64,000 nt of DNA from Monilinia fructicola (GCA_008692225.1 VICG01000003.1:1853501-1917500); one strand, 5' to 3'; positions 21,683 through 36,057 are shown, numbered from the stretch's first letter. Numbers and translations are program-made. The notes: generated by a model not told the origin, from the sequence alone.

Positions 21683-24600
21683 TTAGAATTCCCAGTCGTC
21701 TTCATCTTTAATGGAATCGATGGCCCAGGCAAACTTCTCACGGAGGGTCTTGGAGAAGAACTTTTCAATTGGTACATCGAACTTCTGGGAGAAGACCACA
21801 GTAAGACGTGGGTCGATGTAGTTCTAAAGACTGTTAGCAATATACCTCCAAGTCATAAACGAGAATAAACTTACAATTTTACTGGTGCCGAGCGCAACCT
21901 CCTTGTTACCCTCTCGGTCTTCACGCTTGAGAAGCATATTGGCGATTCTTTCGTCGATCTTCGTAATATTGGCCTCAAACTTTTCGACACTGGGTCCCTT
22001 GCCTTCAGCTTCAACCTTCTTTGTCTTGTTCTCCTTTTTAAATTTCTTCTCAAGATCCGTGGCGGCATGGAGTCTCTCATTAAGCTCCTTTGCCTTCATT
22101 TCTTTTTGGCCTTCAGAGACAAGTTTCTCATTCTCCTTTGCGAATTTCTTTTCGATTTTGAGACGCTCCTGAGCAACGAGGAAGGCTTGATGTTCTTTGA
22201 TCCAATCTTCATCAAGTTCCTCATCCAAGGCGAACCAATCAGAACCCTTCTTCTTTTTCTGCTTCGGATCAATGTCGAGAATCATCTGCTTGAGGCGCCA
22301 TTTCTGATATTTCAACCCCTTTACTGCATCATCCATCTTCTCGATTGCGGCCTCATGACTAGCACCGACTGTACGCTTGTGATTACAAAGAATGGCGACC
22401 TTACGATTGCAATCGTTGTATAATTTGATCTTTTCTTGCATAGAAATATCGCTGTTCTTGAGCTTCTTCAGAAGATCCGACATAGTCCAAGAAGCGTTGT
22501 AAGTACGGAAAACCTTGGCACTCAAGCCTGGCATATAATTGGTCAAGTGTTTGTTCAGTTGCGTTGTCTATATTTGTCAGTTGCGTTACATTAATCATGG
22601 TACTGTACTTACATTTAGACGATCGAAAATGTCGTCACCATTCTTTTTTCGGGGCCTTCTTGAAGATCTTCAGATTCTTGAAAACTTGAGTGTCAACCGT
22701 TACCTCATCGTAAAATCGAATACTGTCTTTTCCCAAGAAGTCAAAAATGACAGTATTGGGTGGCTTCAAAGTGACGTGCTCATATTTCAAAGAACAGCAT
22801 CCGACAGTTTCGGCTTCGTTCTCTGCATCCTTTTCATTGCCAGCACGCAAGGCAAATTTGTCAATAAGGTAGACTGCGGTGGCGCGTTGTCGATCGGCCA
22901 TAAGTTCAGCGTGAAGATCTTGAGTGTAATCTCTTCGAATTCGGTCAATATGTTCCTTCAATTCCCGAGCCTTCTCGAATTTTTTGAAATCGCTCTGGCC
23001 TTTGATACTGCTCTTGGCTGCAAGCATAACATACTTGTAAGCACCATTGATGTTTTCCCTGCCACATAGCAAGCCAGGTAGCCTTGTTGTCATGTTGAAT
23101 AGCTTTCCATTTGTGGCCTTCAGGAGGAGAGGGAACAATTGCTTCCTTGCCGATGTTGATTGTGATTTGCTCAGGAGTGACTCTGAGCTTGACTTTGCCA
23201 GTCTTCGGATGTTCGCCACGGCCACGGAATAGTCCTGGAGGCTCGACACGGAAGTTACCTACATCTTCCTTGCGTCCATCCCAGATGCAAGTCTTATATG
23301 GAGCTTCAGCTTCATCCTTAATCGCCTTTTCGGCCTTCTTCTCAGCGGCGGATCGGGCCTTCCTTTCAGCACTCTTACCATCGTAATACTCAAAAATCGG
23401 CTTGAAGTCGAGCTTACTAAACTCTTTGATAGCAACCTTATTTCCGTCTTTGTCCTTGGCACCTCCAGTCTTTTTGACGGAATCTGTGAAATCCTTGAAA
23501 AAGTTCTTCTGGAAAGTTGGATTTTCGACGTTGTGAGTTGAATTCAACATAGCACCGAAAAAGCCTGCAATTTCCTCTGATTCCAGAGACAGGGTAAGCG
23601 GAATGCCGTCATACTTCAGTTTGACATTCTTTGGGAGTGGCTCGTATTCTGGAGGGAAGACGACTCCGTTATGTTGCAAAGTCTCCCATTTGATGCTGTC
23701 GTCCTCCTTCTTGGGTGCATCCCACCAACGATAAACCTCATCTGCTTCTTCACTTTCATCCTTCTTCGACTTGCCTTTCTTTGTATCTGGTTCCGGCTTG
23801 ACTTTACCGTTTGTCTTTTTCGCGACAGCTTTCTTTGCAAGAGGCGCATCGGAATCAGATTCTTCCTTCTTTACGCCATTGGTCTTCTTCACAGATGACT
23901 TCGCAGGGGCCGCACCATTGGGCTTTCGCCTTTTGGGTGCAACGTCTGCATCGCTATCCGACTCCTCTTTTTTGACGGCCTTCTTTGAGGCTGCCTTCTT
24001 CGCCCGTATAGCTTTCGCCTCCTTCTCGGCGTGCTTTTCGATCGAAGCCTTTTCCTTGGAAAGTCTAGCGGTCAGCGGCTCATCATCCGAAGACGATTCT
24101 CCGATCGCAGCGGCAGAAGCTTTGGGTGGTAATCTAGAATTGCGCCTGCCAGCCAAGGGAACATCATCATCTGAATCGGAATCCACAGCTTTCTTCTTGG
24201 AAGTTCTTTGTCGCTTCGCCTGCTCTATCATCAGTATAAAGCTCGATATCAAGATTGTACATCAGGAAATATATCATATGCTTGAACGCTCAGACTAGTG
24301 ATCGACATACCAATGGCACCTCTTCACTTTCACTGCCACTACCATCCATTTTGTAATTTACGGGCTTTCCATTCCCGACACTTGATCGTGATTTGCGTTT
24401 CGAAGCGCCATTTGTGGCAGGTTCATCGACGTCCATAGGATCATTCAAAACAGGCCCATTGCGAATAGAAATTCCTACGGGGGCAGCCTTCTTATTTGCA
24501 TCGGCTTTATCCATGGCTTTGTCGACGCTTTTCGAAATACGAGCTTGCGAAAACTGTGAATAATAATCAGAATTCGTAGAGTTGAGATGAAATTAGGGAA

Positions 24601-24746
24601 TATTGTGAAGCTGAAGGGTTGCAAGGTCGAGCAGAAAAAAGGACGTTTAGGGTGTAACGGAAGTAGAAGAAAACTGTTTGTTGCTTACCATTGCCATTGG
24701 TTCCGTTCGTTCTTGCCAAAGGCATATCATCGTCGGAAGATGACAT
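21683..24746 (-). CDS. TOP1: DNA topoisomerase I (type IB), three frame interruptions
   Basis: Five exons: 24746-24689, 24553-24311, 24219-22613, 22567-21875 and 21823-21683; about 912 residues once corrected. A long charged N terminus (PKKK/SDSD-rich, residues 1 to about 270) precedes the core starting at YRWWDAPK and [12 protein letters not shown]. Catalytic parts are all visible: [20 protein letters not shown] with [28 protein letters not shown], a coiled-coil linker, and the last exon's [15 protein letters not shown] with the active-site Tyr as its second codon. The enzyme relaxes supercoils ahead of replication and transcription. Frame breaks: T-run 22644-22649 (one extra; then [12 protein letters not shown] reads through), one extra base at about 23058-23063 (then [15 protein letters not shown]), and A-run 24550-24553 (one extra, needed for exon 1-2 phase). 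Confidence 0.94.
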
Positions 24747-25839
<1,093 letters not shown>

Positions 25840-27691
25840 CAAGTATACTGAGTAATTATAGATCATAAAGGAAGGACCTTGATTAATAAGGTTCCAAGGT
25901 TAGAACCTAGAAATAACCTTGGAAACTGACATATTATTGGCTGGCACTGGCTGGCACTGGCTGGCACTGGCTGGCTGTTCAATGTTCACAACGATGGGCC
26001 GGTCCGCATGGGGAAAAGTAAGCTGGAGTTGATTATCCTCGATTCAAGGTTCCAAGGTTGTTCTCGATTCCAGGTTGCCCACATAATAACAAAAATGCTA
26101 ATAACCTGGAATATTAGGTACCCAACCCGATATATATATAATTAAGTTCTACTGAAACATAATTGGAGGTTGTTTTGCCTTGGTTTTCCTTGTTGAGGAG
26201 AAGGAAGAGACGTTCCTCTTGATCCTTCTGTTTTTGTGGGCAGACAGAATAATATCTTTTGATGCTCAAGTATTTACTGTTTAGCAATTACCCAGGTACC
26301 TACCTACCTACCTATGGCCATGGCCAGGCATATTGATCATAACCCATACAGAGTCTGTATCCATGGATATTATTACAACATCAAGTCGGGGCAGCTAGTA
26401 TAACTCCGCCGTACGGTACGGTCTAGAATAAAATAACTATGAACAGTTCGGCTTCAAAGAAATTGGTTCCAGCAAACGAACCGACCAATCTCCATACTAT
26501 CGTTTCAGTGCACTGAATGGATTTGGATTTGAACATTCAAGTCTCTCTCCAACTTCTTTGTACTTCCAACAGGTTATATTATGTCTTCATGAAAATATCG
26601 TTTTATGAAGAATGTACCTCTTATCCTTTGAACGCAGGGTTTCCTACATTATAATGATCATTCAGGAACATACTTTTTTGCTGATGATGAGAATGAGTCG
26701 GTTACGTTGATGCTTATCTTCACATTTCGAATGTACTATTTCTGCAATTTGTGCTCAAACTACGAAATATCGGGGCGCCAGAATCTCCTTCAACGGCCTT
26801 ATGATCTGGAGAGCCGTTACAAGTCCAATGCCAACAGAGAGCGATAAGCTGTAAGGCTATACAAGTCCCCAGCTGGCACGTAGGTAGATTCCCTGAACAA
26901 CAACATAGGGCCAATGTTTGCATTGTGAGATTCTCGCTTTTGACCCCGATCGCGGTATTTCATCCAAAATAACATGGACCCGAGTACTGGGTACGGTAAG
27001 TGCTCTCGATTATCCTACTTCTGGCAATTTATCCAAAGTATCGTACGATACACCGACGACGGCGCGACTCTTTCAATTATTTGATACCGGATAACCAGCT
27101 CGAATCATTCCATTCTGAAGGCTATCCGATGATGCTAGTGAGATTGTCGGCTTGATAAGGCTGATTACTGGAGTGATCACTTGGGGGCTAAACATCCCTT
27201 TGAGTACAGTCCCAGGAACTTAATGGCGTTCACTCTATGACTGGCGGCGTATATGCTCGGCCAGGCAGGCATTTGATGGTTAACAAGATAATGACACCAG
27301 GAGGGCTAAAAACAATGTCCACGGGTGTTATATTCCTGACATGGTGTCATACAGCGCGTGTGCTTACAGAAGGAGAAGAAGTGACAGCTAGCTAGCTAGC
27401 CTTGAGGAATGAATCGAGAATGACAGGACAGAGCAAATATCGATTGTCTGCATCGTAACCTAGACGCCATTTTCATTTAACAATCAGAAAAGATAGTGTT
27501 TGTGGTGTCAAAATAGCCTTTTCAAAGTAACATCAGGGTCAGCTAGACTTCTAGTGCCCTCATATGCATTGATTTAGCCCTCCTTCAAGTTTCCAAAACC
27601 TCGTACACAACATTTCGCTTTCCTATGGCTGCATGTTGTAGAGTGCGGGCAGATTCGGGAAACAGTCACGTTATCGATATCACGTGAATTA
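25840..27691. other. Gene-free stretch
   Basis: About 1.85 kb with no recognisable coding region on either strand. Small repeats seen: TGGCTGGCAC four times at about 25939-25975, and TAGCTAGCTAGC near 27390. Confidence 0.45.
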
Positions 27692-28692
27692 GAAGGATCC
27701 ACGGGCCAACTGAACACACTGGCCAACTGAACGCGCTAGACCCTTTTAGGTGATGTACAGGCAATATTCCATTTTTAAAGGTATATTTCACTTTAATACT
27801 TTACTATTGTTATATATATTTTTATAATAATATTACTTTTAATAATATATTCTTTTTTTAATATAATTAATAAAAAATCTTTAAAAAATAATTTATAATT
27901 TTAAATTTATAATAATAAAGCTTTTCTAATAGATTTATTTATTTAATTTATAAACATTAAATATAAAAGCAACTATATAATATTAAATCTTTTAATTTTA
28001 TTATAATTAATTAAAAAGTATATAAATTACTTTTTTATAAGTATATTTATAAAGCTTTATTTTATTAAATTAAAATCATTAAATAAAATTAATAATGATT
28101 TTTTAAAAAAGAAGAACAAGTTGAAAGATTAAGTTTCTTTAAAAAAAACTATAAAGATTTTCAATATTTATAAAATAACTATGTTTTTTAATTATATTTT
28201 TATATATTTATAAAAAAAAGTAATTATAATTTAATTTAATAAATAAATTAATAATAAACTTAATTAATATAATATATAAAAAATTATTTAAATTTGAAAT
28301 AAAAACAAGATTATATAAAAAATAATATACGGTTATATTAAATAATTATAGATTTTATTTAAATATAAATGCTATAAAATAATATTTAATAGCTTTAAGA
28401 AAATCAAAAAAATATTCTATTTTTTATTTAAGAAAAAGATTATTAATTTTAATTTTTAAGTTTTTTATATGATTTAAATAATATAATTAAAAAAAAAATC
28501 AATAAGTTGAATTGTATAATATATAAAGATTAGTTTATTATTATTTAAAAAGTATAATTATTATAATTTGATTTGATATTGAATATAATAATAGAATAAT
28601 AGTAGAAATTTAGGTTGAAGCTTGAAAGCGGTGACCTAATTAGGTTAGACTGTTCAGTTGGCCAGTGTGTTCAGTTGGCCCGTGGATTCTTC
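27692..28692. mobile_element. AT-rich TIR element (about 1 kb), TA-flanked, non-coding
   Basis: The left end GAAGGATCCACGGGCCAACT (from 27692), continuing GAACACACTGGCCAACTGAAC, is matched in inverted orientation at the right end (to 28692) with one mismatch over about 40 bp. TA flanks both ends (27690-27691 and 28693-28694). Each TIR holds two direct copies of GGCCAACTGAAC. The roughly 900-bp interior is almost only A and T, without ORFs, while the TIRs are GC-rich. This fits a Tc1/mariner-type element degraded by repeat-induced point mutation, or a large MITE. Its right end is 146 bp upstream of the ATP synthase gamma start codon. Confidence 0.88.
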
Positions 28693-28838
28693 TATTAGCC
28701 TCAGAGCTTTCCCCGTTGCACGACGAAACCCAGCCGAAATACCGATTTCGAACTTCAACACTCAATTGATTCCTAACCTAATCGTGGTCAATTGAGCCTC
28801 GATATTGAGTTAATTGAAACCGTTCCTTTAATTTCAAG

Positions 28839-29947
28839 ATGCTTTCGAGAACTGCCAGACCCGCGCTACGAGCAGCCGTCGCGGCTTCCGCCAGGTAAGA
28901 CTTCTTCCAAATGAAGTGATGGAAATGGGACAACAATAGCGGGGTCTGGGATGTGAGGGAAATATTGCAGGATATGGAGGCTGATATTGGATCTGCAGAC
29001 CGGTTGCCCCTCAAGCTGCGACCTATGCGACCCTCCGTGAAATCGAGGACAGATTAAAGTCCATTCGCAACATCGAGAAAATTACAAACACCATGAAAAT
29101 CGTTGCATCCACCAAACTCACCCGGGCACAGAGGGCCATGAGAGAATCTCGATCCTACGGAGAGAGCTCCAACAGCGTTTTCGAGCATGCCGAGACCAAG
29201 GCCTTGGAGAGTGACAAGAAGACATTGATTGTGGTCGCCAGTTCTGACAAGGGTCTTTGCGGTGGTATCCATTCCGGTTTGTCCAAGAAGGTCCGCAAAA
29301 TGCTTGCAGAGAACTCGAATGCCGATATCGTTGTTTTGGGTGAGAAGTGCAAGGCTCAACTCAGTCGTTCCAACGGAAAGCACATCGTCATGAGCTTTGC
29401 CGGTGTTGGAAAGGATATTCCTACATTCGCGGATGCTCAGGCTATTGCGGATCAAATCGTTCTCTTGCCAACCGAATATGCCTCAATTCAAATTGTCTAC
29501 AACAAGTTCATCAACGCTACAAGTTACGAGGCCACCCCAATTGAGGCTTTCTCTGAGGAGGCTATTGCCAACTCCCGTAAGTTCTCTTTGCCTGGGGTTT
29601 ATTGTGTGACCTAGTGCTGATAAAAATCAAACAGCCAACTTCTCCGCATTCGAGATTGAAGACGAGACCCTTGGTAACCTCCGTGAATACACTCTTGCTA
29701 ACTCTCTTTTCTGGGCCCTTGCCGAGGGTCACGCCTGTGAACAATCTGCCCGTCGTAATGCTATGGATGTAAGTCCCCCCAACCTTCACATTCTCTCAAA
29801 CAAGTCACTAAAAGACACCAGAACGCTTCCAAGAACGCCGGTGACATGATCACCAAGTACCAAATTCTCTTCAACAGAACCCGTCAAGCCGTCATTACTG
29901 GTGAATTGGTTGAAATTATTACTGGTGCTGCTGCCTCGGAAGAATAG
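28839..29947 (+). CDS. ATP3: Mitochondrial F1 ATP synthase subunit gamma
   Basis: Four exons, 28839-28894, 28999-29576, 29635-29768 and 29822-29947, give 297 residues with an open frame. [20 protein letters not shown] is an amphipathic Arg/Ala presequence for mitochondrial import. The mature part starts [20 protein letters not shown] with [11 protein letters not shown], the N-terminal helix of the rotor, and ends with [16 protein letters not shown], the C-terminal gamma signature. [16 protein letters not shown] belongs to the Rossmann-like middle domain. Gamma is the central stalk that turns inside the alpha3beta3 head and couples proton flow to ATP synthesis. Introns are 104, 58 and 53 nt. 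The promoter side is unusually short because an AT-rich TIR element ends 146 bp before the start codon. Confidence 0.96.
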
Positions 29948-32900
29948 AGTGGCTGTGAATATGTAGACTAGTCAAGAGACTTAAGGCTCTTTTGGGAGCT
30001 GAGTTGAATGAGATTCCCTTTTATGCCAATGCATAATACAAATGCATTAAAAGTTGAAATGGTAGTTCTGATGTCTTCTGTCTTGAAATTTTTTGGTTCT
30101 TATATATGGCCATCGGATTTTGGGGTTCTAATTGCCTGCATCACTCTCAAGGACTCTACAACAATTTACCTCCGAGTGGAGAAATTACCTTGGTCCTGAC
30201 CTTCGTGTAACACTACTTCTCCCTTCTCCTGCCAATGATACTCGAAGAGAGGGATCAAGCCTTGCTACTCCCATTCCCTTAATGCACTGAATCACCGAAT
30301 GCAGCTGAGCATTCAAAGGGGACTCTAGCGGGCGACACCAAAGACCCCCTACATTTTTATTTGTTGTCGGTTCTGAGAAGTTTAATGTGCCGAAAATAGA
30401 GGTCTCTATGTACCACGATCGATGATCAAGGGGCAAGTCGGTAGCGAAGATGTATGTGAGATTGTGTGAAGTTTATGTGTGGTTGATGAAAGTGAGATAT
30501 TGACAGTAATGGAGACACAGCACTCGCACAGCGGTTGCTATCACCATTGACGCGATACGAATATCCATTTATACAATCTTCTCCCTCTCTTGTCTATGTC
30601 GTCGTTCCATCTGGCCTCGGTCCATCTGCTGGTTTTCATCTGCTGGTGCATGGCACATTGCGAGAGGGGGCATGAGGGGACTTATATACCCATATGATTG
30701 ACAGCTCTGCGCTCTTCGTTCTCCGCTGATGCCCTTTACTTCGGTATTATGGCTATATTGTGGAGGTCTATATTGATACTGCAGTTTACCCATGGCAAAC
30801 TATTATCAGCTTGCTCAATAGTCATGACCTGTACTATCATGCGTGATGACCTCCTATAGTTGAATTTATGGTTCGGGTTTATTCGACAGGTCTAGATCTA
30901 GCTCTAAATTGAAAGTCTACATTCTTTCTTCATCTTTAGCAGGATATAGGCAATATCAAGTTCATCATGATATACTTGAGGCAAGCAAGTAATAGCGAAG
31001 ACCAGATTCTTGACGAAAACCCATGCGTCATTATCTCTATCATGTATTTCCTCCCATCGCCATCTGACGGTCGTTTTGGGTAATTTGCCGTCAGGACTAC
31101 GATCTACATAGCTCTCGCTGTTAACCATGGTGCAGTCTATTGAAATTAGCAATCGCTTCTGGGACATTCTATTTCAAGCACCTGATCCGCAGGCTCTATG
31201 CTGGTTATGAAGACTATCATGGAATGCTTTGCTGTTATACGATTGAATCCATGGGTTCTGAAACCAGGGCTACCAGTTCCACTTGCAACCTGGCTAAATA
31301 TTGTATATTGGACCTGAAAGTCGGTCTCCTCTGTACGAATAAACGTGGAATGCCAAACTACTGGCTATCGGAACGATACTGTTAGACGAGGCCTTTCTCG
31401 GTCATCTCCTCGACAAGCAGATAGAGCAAGGCCCGGTAAATGGTAGTCTTTTTCTTAACCCGCCTTTCTCACGACACACCTTCCCGCACGAAGCTGTGCA
31501 GTCCAAATCTACTTCTTACAAATTTCCACTCACTCTTTCTTTTCGAACCTCAAACCGCCACAATTGGCATCAGAGTCTGGGTAATCTCTCGTCATACCGT
31601 CTTGTGAATTCCAAGCATGTCGGCAGCATTATGGTCAATTGAGTAAGGGACTCTGTATTTTGACTATTGTTAATCTTTAAAGTGCTCATTTCTTGAGATT
31701 GTAATATGCTGTCTTGAGTGTGATAATTGTGGTGGACGTGATGGTTCATCTTGTGTGGTTTTTGTATTGATGGGAACCAATGCATGACGTTAGAAATAGA
31801 GTGGCAATGTCGATTAAATAAACAGAGATGGAAAAAGAGAAGAGATAATGAGTGAATGTCCACAGAAAAGTCCTCGAATTGGAGCTGAAACTGTGAGTTT
31901 GGTTCTCCGGTACTTGGGGATACTCAAATCTAAAGATGGATATGTCCAACATACACTTTTCTTAGCCCTGTTGCCTCGAATTGAATATTGTTGTGATGGT
32001 TGTGCTGGAAGGATCTATGCATGTTGTGGGCTGGTCATGAGCCCTCTAGCGACTACTTACCCTAAACCAGGCTGAATTGAGTACTTGATTTATTTTCAGC
32101 AGTTACAATATGGTACTGAGGTTCACGGTCTATTATGAAGCTCATCTTCTCTGGAGATTCTTTGGATTCGCACACGTTGTGATTTTCAGTGGAGGGTGAT
32201 CCAAGATGTGAGCTTGATGGATTACTATTCTCTCGTCAGATGCATCCTTGCTTTGAGGTAGGGGCGTAGTGCGATTTATGAGCATGAAGTTTCTGATTAT
32301 GTGAGGGCACCAAGTTTGACAGTAAAAGCGGTTTTGGTGACAGTGGTGATGCTAGAGACAACAGGCAAGGGTTCCGCTAGCGAGGAGAACAAACTGATGA
32401 TAACAAAATATAGCAATCCCATTTCTCCATCACCCAGCTCACCAATCCCACAGCTCACGATTTCGAATCGTAAACCCCATCTCAACCTTCCTCCTTCTAC
32501 TCACAATCTCAACACATGTCGCCACACCCAGTACTTTGCAGGATCTCGCAAAAGCTTCCTCTCCCCCCTTTCCCCTTCGTCTCGTTTCCCAGTTCGCTAA
32601 ACTCGACGACAATGCTAACCACGTCTCGAACGATCGCGACGAAACCCATGTATCCAAGACAGACACGAGAACCCCTACAGTGAAACCCCAGCCAGAGTTT
32701 CCAAACACCCAAGCACCCAAACACCCCTCCACATCTGTCCCTACAATGCTCGTTGATCGAAAGTCGTCGATTTCCAGATACCCAAACAGAAGCAGACAGG
32801 CGATAGGTATGGCCAATATCGATAGAGCGAAGGTGAGCCGAAATTCTGGATCTGAGTAACCGGAGGAGGAGATATGATGCGTCTTATTCGATTTAGTATG

Positions 32901-33590
32901 GTGATACCATCTATCGTTCCTCCGTCCATATGCTCTCCCCATCTCGCACCCATACCACCAAGCCCCTCCCACGCCCACCCCTCCCTTCCTTCCTGCATAT
33001 AAAAATATTCCACCATCGCATCAATACTTCAACCCCAGATCCGTCACAGATAATTCACGCCAAGGCAGCACGATGGGATATCGACGCGATGGATGCACAC
33101 CTAGATCCGGCCCCTTTCCCATTTTTCATCTTACAGCGGTGAGAAAGGGAACCTCTGTAATAATATCAATGATAGTCCTGACAAAAGATAAATTTAACAC
33201 AGAATTGATAACTTAACATTGATGTCGGTTGGTGGCCGATGAGATGGGGTACGGCGGGTAACGATCGATGCCGTCCTACTCTCATCCAGTCAATGCAGCT
33301 GAGGAAATCTACAGGGCCCGTTGATTTTCATGTACTCAGATCTAGGGCTATTGATGATGCAAGAGTCAAGGAATATAACTTTGACTGGTGTTTCATCGGG
33401 TTGATTCATCCCAATCACTTCAAACTTTTCATTTGTCTATATCGCCATCACCCACCATTTTCGGCAAGCAAGTATCGAGATGATATATACGTTATGTACT
33501 ATGGCCTTTGATCCGCAAAGTTTTCGTGGCCATATTTCTATAAATACAATGGCGCGCACCCAAGTCCTATGATGCCGCATTATACGATTT
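29948..33590. other. Long gene-free or unrecognised stretch
   Basis: About 3.6 kb between ATP3 and ALG12 without a gene I can name. Several short ORFs (for example 30185-30436 minus, 32439-32978 minus, 32536-32859 plus) have no recognisable motif. The 32439-32978 minus frame contains one hydrophobic stretch (LTFALSILAIPIACLLLFGY), but the opposite strand is open over the same bases, so I do not call it. One weak coding remnant is listed separately. Confidence 0.4.
30904..31167 (-). other. Possible coding remnant or unrecognised small exon
   Basis: The 87-residue frame contains a protein-like run (SYVDRSPDGKLPKTTVRWRW, then DAWVFVKNLVFAITCLPQVY). Just upstream on the same strand, up to about 31450, other frames read TIYRALLYLLVEEMTEKGLV and TEETDFQVQYTIFSQVASGT, but stops and frame changes separate them. 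It could be a decayed gene or a spliced gene with indels. I do not recognise the family. Confidence 0.3.
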
Positions 33591-35609
33591 TCAATCTGTC
33601 CCCGTTGCTACCCTCTCTTCACCTTGCTTCTCGCTTTCCCTCAGCCTCACCTTTTCCTTTTCCTTTTCCTCCTCCTGCTCCTCTCTCCAATCCCTCTCAT
33701 CACCAATCCTCTTCAAAATCCTAATCTTCCCTTCCATCTTCGGGCCTATCCACCACCCACCCGTTACCAATCTCCCCGCATCCCTGAGCAAATTATATGT
33801 TCCAAAGTTGTTCATCTCTTCAAACATCAATTTTGTCTTGAGGTCAAGAAATCCCTTACCTTCCTTATTCCCCCCAGCTTGCCCAACTCCCCCTTCTTCT
33901 ATTCTTCTAACATCTTCCCCACTAGGCGCATCTCCCTCATCCCCAACACTAACGTTATTCGCCTTGTAAAACTCCCTCCAATCTCTCTGCAAAACTACTC
34001 CCATCTCCCGGTCTCAAAACCTCAATACCTGCATACGCAAATTACTGTATCCAACAACTCCCACTTCCCAATCGCCAAGCCAGGTTCTTCCATTAAAGCA
34101 TAATCAAACTTCATCCAGAAAGCCGCTTCTCCTAATTCAGGTGAGTTTTCGGTTTTATCGTAGTTCAACGTGACATTTTGAGCTTGAGGGAAGCGGAGGG
34201 GAAGAGAGGGATATTGTTGAAAACGAGTTATGCCAGTCATGCAAGAGAGCACATCCATGTGGATTGAGATATTCCGGGCTTGTGTGCGTTGCGTGCGCGG
34301 AGAACGTGAGAGGTCTTTTAGTATATGGGTATGAAGCTGAGCAAGGGCATCTCCGCCTGGGTAGTTGAGGGAAGAGATCGTTAGCATAGCTGATGATGCT
34401 ACGAAACTCAATGCAACCGATCCAACTAAAGTCAAAGACCCAAAAGTATAAAGCCAGCTCTTCGAACGTCGTGTCCAGATGTACGAAGCGGAGAGAGAAG
34501 CAGCAGCAGTAAGAGGTGGAACGACGTAGATGATGAACCTAGACTCTTTGTGGGGTTGCAGACTATAGATTGCAACAAATAGAAGCGAAGGGATAATTAA
34601 ATCTCTTGAGGTATGTTTCGTTGCTGGAAGAATCAAGGCCAATGGATGTAACAACAACAAAATCAAAGGATTCAGCAGTAAACGCGGCAACAGCGAGGTA
34701 AAGTAATGTATAACAGGAGAAGTACCCCACTCGGAAGACTTCCCCTGAATAGCATTATAGTAAAATCCGGTCAGTTCTGGCCATAAAGGTGCCTGCCAAA
34801 AATACGAATCAATTGGCACCGATACAACAAGAGCCAAAATAGCACTCTGTATACCAGCTGGAACGACCATTTTCAATGAAATCCTCGATAGCACAAGCAA
34901 GTAAACCAATTGCGTGAAGAGTAAAAGAGCAATCTCAGACCTGAATACTACACCCGCGAACACAAAGAGGAATATCCCAACTCTGGGTCTACTCCCCCTC
35001 TCGCCGGAAGGAATTCCGCAAACGCCAAGGTCGCTACATGATATCAGCACTCTCCCATCTTCATCTTGATCTTCAGAAACGCGCAATATCGGAACTTACT
35101 AAGACCAAAAGCAAACATATTCGGCAACGTCCTCGATGCATAGAAAACCACATGGAATTGCGTAGCCTGTAAAAGTAGATACCACCTCCCCACACCCTCT
35201 CCAAAAGCTCCAGTCAACCCATTTCTATACCTGATCAAGCATCCCGCATTGAATAATCCCAACACCCCTCTCACGATCACCTGCGCATATCTTCCCCGCG
35301 TGAGCAATAGAATGGGTTTGGAAACCGTGGCGAGGGAAAGTGCGCCGAAGAAGGTCCTCGGTACGACACCAGGAAATGTGGTATGATCGTAGGTATTTAG
35401 AGTAGAAGAAATGTTGGAGAAGGGGAGTCCATAGTTCAGGATATCATGGGTGGCTTGGATGTTGAAGGATTCTTCGACTTTGGTGTAGGGGGCTAGGAGA
35501 AGGTGAAGGAGGATAAGGGTGGGGAGAGTGAGGGTTAGGAGAATATCTGAGGGGGTTAGCAATGTTGAACGATTGGAAATGGAGAGTGAGAAGTACCTAT
35601 CCCCTTCAT
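33591..35609 (-). CDS. ALG12: ALG12, Dol-P-Man:Man7GlcNAc2-PP-Dol alpha-1,6-mannosyltransferase; frame interruptions
   Basis: Three exons: 35609-35597 (MKGI), 35546-35100 and 35033-33591; about 633 residues when corrected. The GT22 start YTKVEESFNIQATHDIL with HTTFPGVVPRTF, the PHKESRF loop, about ten hydrophobic segments and a C-terminal GWWIGPKMEGKIRILKR identify ALG12. It adds the eighth mannose to the lipid-linked N-glycan precursor in the ER lumen. Three indels break exon 3: a C-run at 34994-34998 that is one base short (a G-run on the coding strand, before RVGIFLFVFAGVVFRSE), one extra base at 34042-34043 (then VFAYAGIEVLRPGDG reads on), and one extra in the A-run 33992-33995 (then LQRDWREFYK). 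With all three corrected, the total length is an exact multiple of three. Confidence 0.9.
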
Positions 35610-36057
35610 TTTGTATATCGTTGGAGGGAATTGTATATTGAACAAACGAGGCTGTAGCTAGAGATGAAGCTATGAGAGCTCCAGATGAAGCGAAAGCTTC
35701 TTTTCACAGAGCAGCTTCTCGTACAACCAAGAATAAGAGTAAGTGTTTAAAAAGTCAAAGTCAAGAGGAACATCATAACAGACGGTCTCGACACTAAATC
35801 ATCGGTCACAATTCACAAAACGGCATTGCAAGAACAGGACCAAATAAATAATTCCTCAACGTCACAAAAACCAGAAACAACACGCAGCCTTTCAGCCTTA
35901 TGTGATCCGTGCACATATCCCTGATATCTTTGGACAACTTCACCTCTTCAGCTTTCCACAGCCTTGTCTAGCTCTCAACCTCCTCCTCCCCCAACTTGAC
36001 TTCTACCAGGCCAAACTACATACCCACTACTCCAATCAGCCCACAGAATCTCTCACG
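35610..36057. promoter_or_regulatory. Divergent promoter region ALG12 / YOS1
   Basis: About 450 bp between two start codons pointing apart; both promoters must lie here. The products act in the ER and in ER-to-Golgi transport respectively, so shared control is conceivable, but I see no diagnostic site. Confidence 0.55.

Noticed and set aside
32439..32978. 179-codon minus ORF with one hydrophobic segment
   Set aside because: The plus strand is also open over the same bases, neither product is recognisable and neither shows a convincing start or splice pattern.
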